Positions 62,667-64,000 of a DNA stretch of 64,000 nucleotides are shown in pieces. Numbering within the stretch: the stretch's first letter is position 1; each line of letters opens with the position of its first letter. The stretch is from Myroides sp. 1354 (GTDB lineage Bacteria; Bacteroidota; Bacteroidia; Flavobacteriales; Flavobacteriaceae), in the NCBI RefSeq assembly GCF_030324495.1, contig NZ_JACAGN010000001.1, positions 133,838 to 197,837 of the forward strand. The letters run 5' to 3'. Made by a program: the position numbers and the translations under genes. The notes below the pieces were generated by a model, which had not been told where the DNA came from, made no database searches, and was given only the letters and a program-made list of their open reading frames with translations.

Positions 62667-63668
62667 TTACAATAAATCGAGGTTTTGCTGTATCGCTTGT
62701 TCTCTAACTGTTGTCGGCCATAAACTAACCTGTACTTCTCCTATGTGCTTTTTTCGCAAGAGAAACATACACAAGCGCGATTGACCGATTCCTCCGCCAA
62801 TACTTAAAGGCACTTGATCCTGTAACACCAATTGATGGTAGAGTAAATTTGTTCGACTTGTGGTGTTTGTCAGTTCCAACTGATGTTGTAGGGTCGTTTT
62901 GTCTACGCGTATTCCCATGGAACTCAACTCAACTGCTTGTTCCAATACCGGATGCCAAACGAGTAAATCGCCGTTAAGCCCTTTATATTCATCTTCTGTA
63001 GCCGTACTCCAATCATCGTAATCTGAGGCGCGACTATCATGAGGTTGTCCATCGGATAATGGATGACCGACGCCAATAATAAAAACGGCTTTATGCGCTT
63101 TGACGATGGCTTGTTCTCTTTCTTTCGGACTTAAGGTCGGGTAGAGCTGCAAGAGTTGTTCTGCCTGAATAAAGGAAATTGCTTCGGGAAGTATGGGGGC
63201 AATCTGAAGCTCTTGCCAAACAATCGCTTCCGTTTCCCTTAGTGCTTGGTAGATCTGGCGCACAACGGCTTTCAAATAGCTTAAACAACGGTTGTGTGGT
63301 GCTATTCTCAATTCCCAATCCCACTGATCAACATAAATGGAGTGAATGGGGCTATACGCTTCATCGGCACGTATGGCACGCATATCGGTGAGAATTCCCT
63401 CATAAAGCGGTAATTCTAGCTCTTGCAAGCGAATTCGCTTCCATTTGGCTAAAGAGTGTACAATTACGGCATTAGAGGATAAGAATTTTACAGGAAAAGA
63501 AACTGCTTTTTCAACGCCATTTAAGTCATCATTAATTCCGGTCCCCTCAGCAACGAGCATAGGAGATGAAATAGGATACAAATTTAGTGCTTCGCTTAGT
63601 TTTGCAGCAAAGCTTTGTTTAATTAAGGCAATTGATTTCTCGGTCTGTAAAATTTCTTTTTTACGCAT
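62667..63668 (-). CDS. asnA: aspartate--ammonia ligase AsnA
   Basis: AsnA makes asparagine from aspartate, ammonia and ATP. From the ATG at 63668 the product is 333 residues, the normal AsnA length (E. coli 330). The frame is open a further 44 codons upstream, but that part would run through the terminator hairpin and is not coding. Family landmarks: start M-R-K-K-E-I-L-Q-T-E, A-E-G-T-G-I-N-D-D-L-N-G near residue 42, and the class-II-synthetase-like C-terminal G-G-G-I-G-Q-S-R near 300. The leader region is described separately. Confidence 0.96.
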   Translation of the reverse strand: MRKKEILQTEKSIALIKQSFAAKLSEALNLYPISSPMLVAEGTGINDDLNGVEKAVSFPVKFLSSNAVIVHSLAKWKRIRLQELELPLYEGILTDMRAIRADEAYSPIHSIYVDQWDWELRIAPHNRCLSYLKAVVRQIYQALRETEAIVWQELQIAPILPEAISFIQAEQLLQLYPTLSPKEREQAIVKAHKAVFIIGVGHPLSDGQPHDSRASDYDDWSTATEDEYKGLNGDLLVWHPVLEQAVELSSMGIRVDKTTLQHQLELTNTTSRTNLLYHQLVLQDQVPLSIGGGIGQSRLCMFLLRKKHIGEVQVSLWPTTVREQAIQQNLDLL

Positions 63669-63693
63669 AATAGTACCAGTTATAAAGTTATAG

Positions 63694-63725
63694 AATAAAA
63701 AAAGGCCCCTCGAATGAGGAGCCTT
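63694..63725 (-). terminator. attenuator terminator hairpin upstream of asnA
   Basis: On the minus strand AAGGCTCCTC, loop ATTC and GAGGGGCCTT form a 10-bp stem (one G-U), followed by a run of seven T. It ends 26 bp before the asnA ATG, so it would stop transcription entering asnA unless disrupted. Confidence 0.75.
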
Positions 63726-63751
63726 GAAACGTTGAATAAATAATATAAATA

Positions 63752-63847
63752 TTAGCCTATTCTCAATCCATAGTAATTCCCCTTCGAAGTGCAGATGCAA
63801 TTCAAATTTGAAGAGAAATTAGTATTAGTTAAGATTGATATAAGCAT
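63752..63847 (-). CDS. putative asparagine-rich leader peptide of asnA
   Basis: A 31-codon reading frame, ATG at 63847 to TAA at 63752. Five of its residues are Asn, four of them within nine codons (T-N-T-N-F-S-S-N-L-N), all AAT. The segment 5'-UUCUCUUC in the Asn-codon region can pair with GAAGGGGAA further on in the ORF, which itself can pair with UCCUCAUUCGA of the downstream terminator. This is the classical attenuator layout. No homolog is known to me; AT-rich DNA makes AAT common, so the coding claim rests on the coincidence with the hairpin. Confidence 0.5.
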   Translation of the reverse strand: MLISILTNTNFSSNLNCICTSKGNYYGLRIG

Positions 63848-63919
63848 AACGAAATGGCGTTTGATTAACGGAAGAATAAAAGTAGTAAATTTTATCTTAG
63901 CTGTGTTCTAAAATAAAAG

Positions 63920-64000
63920 TTAAATTTTATCTTCTTCATTTTCAATTAAATGGTCGAAATCTGGATACAAGAAATTGTTGTAAGGGAATCGAGTGATGTG
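63920..64000 (-). CDS. C-terminal end of a gene cut by the window edge
   Basis: The minus-strand frame reads H-I-T-R-F-P-Y-N-N-F-L-Y-P-D-F-D-H-L-I-E-N then an acidic tail and TAA at 63920. The length available, 26 codons, is too short for a family call. It is in the same orientation as asnA, 72 bp upstream of the leader ORF, so the leader could be reached by read-through. Confidence 0.55.
   Translation of the reverse strand, partial: HITRFPYNNFLYPDFDHLIENEEDKI

Noticed and set aside
63669..63800. A 44-residue N-terminal extension of AsnA
   Set aside because: It would translate through the terminator hairpin and its poly-T run, and AsnA homologs start at the M-R-K-K position.

Overview
The window is AT-rich chromosomal DNA from a member of the Bacteroidota, most likely a Flavobacteriaceae species (Myroides/Flavobacterium-like; the genus is a guess). 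The signs are: several promoters with the Bacteroidota -7 box TAnnTTTG, almost no Shine-Dalgarno sequences, a protein with a C-terminal type IX secretion sorting domain, family-typical genes (DUF4837, DUF2480, DUF3078, OmpH/Skp lipoprotein, AsnA), the SUF iron-sulfur system, and a Bacteroidota-type (T6SSiii) type VI secretion locus. I found no rRNA, tRNA, transposase or CRISPR array.

Layout. 1-1091: an AT-rich array of 94-bp tandem repeats that decays toward the promoter of ybeY. 1092-5788: ybeY, mnmG, a methyltransferase and an OmpH/Skp-like lipoprotein; mnmG is bracketed by two perfect parS-like 16-bp palindromes and followed by a second repeat array with a 20-bp palindromic core. 5884-18552: housekeeping and envelope genes (helicase, holB, pgk, LysM transglycosylase, DUF4837 lipoprotein, rnpA, M1 and S8 peptidases, MBL hydrolase), several in convergent pairs with clear terminators. 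19143-23185: sufA-sufB-sufC-sufD, closed by a terminator. 23391-48291: an orphan LuxR-type response regulator divergent from a near-complete T6SSiii cluster: envelope proteins (TssO-like pair, PKD protein, TssR, TssN), ClpV, baseplate (TssE, F, G, K), sheath (TssB, C), Hcp, VgrG, a TPR protein, a small membrane protein, a 1514-residue PAAR-like/RHS toxin and its probable immunity gene; a decayed gene follows. 48944-55797 (minus strand): nrdA-nrdB and the haem operon hmuT-hmuU-hmuV-hmuS. 56072-60656: an M48 protease, then sufS, sufE, a SufT/MIP18 protein, DUF2480 and DUF3078, i.e. the second half of the SUF cluster, 34 kb away from the first half. 60936-64000: a T9SS-sorted protein, asnA with an unusual leader region, and the last 26 codons of a further minus-strand gene.

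The two observations I consider most worth testing: (1) asnA is preceded by a 31-codon leader ORF with clustered Asn codons, a terminator hairpin, and sequences that can form mutually exclusive anti-terminator and anti-anti-terminator helices, i.e. an apparent asparagine-responsive transcription attenuator; (2) the T6SS locus carries its own regulatory architecture (orphan regulator, a strong TTG-N19-TATTTTTG promoter, a 27-28 bp motif shared by the hcp and vgrG upstream regions, a structured hcp-vgrG spacer) and an effector module with two unrecognised genes between VgrG and the RHS toxin. All family assignments rest on motif reading and context, with no database search.
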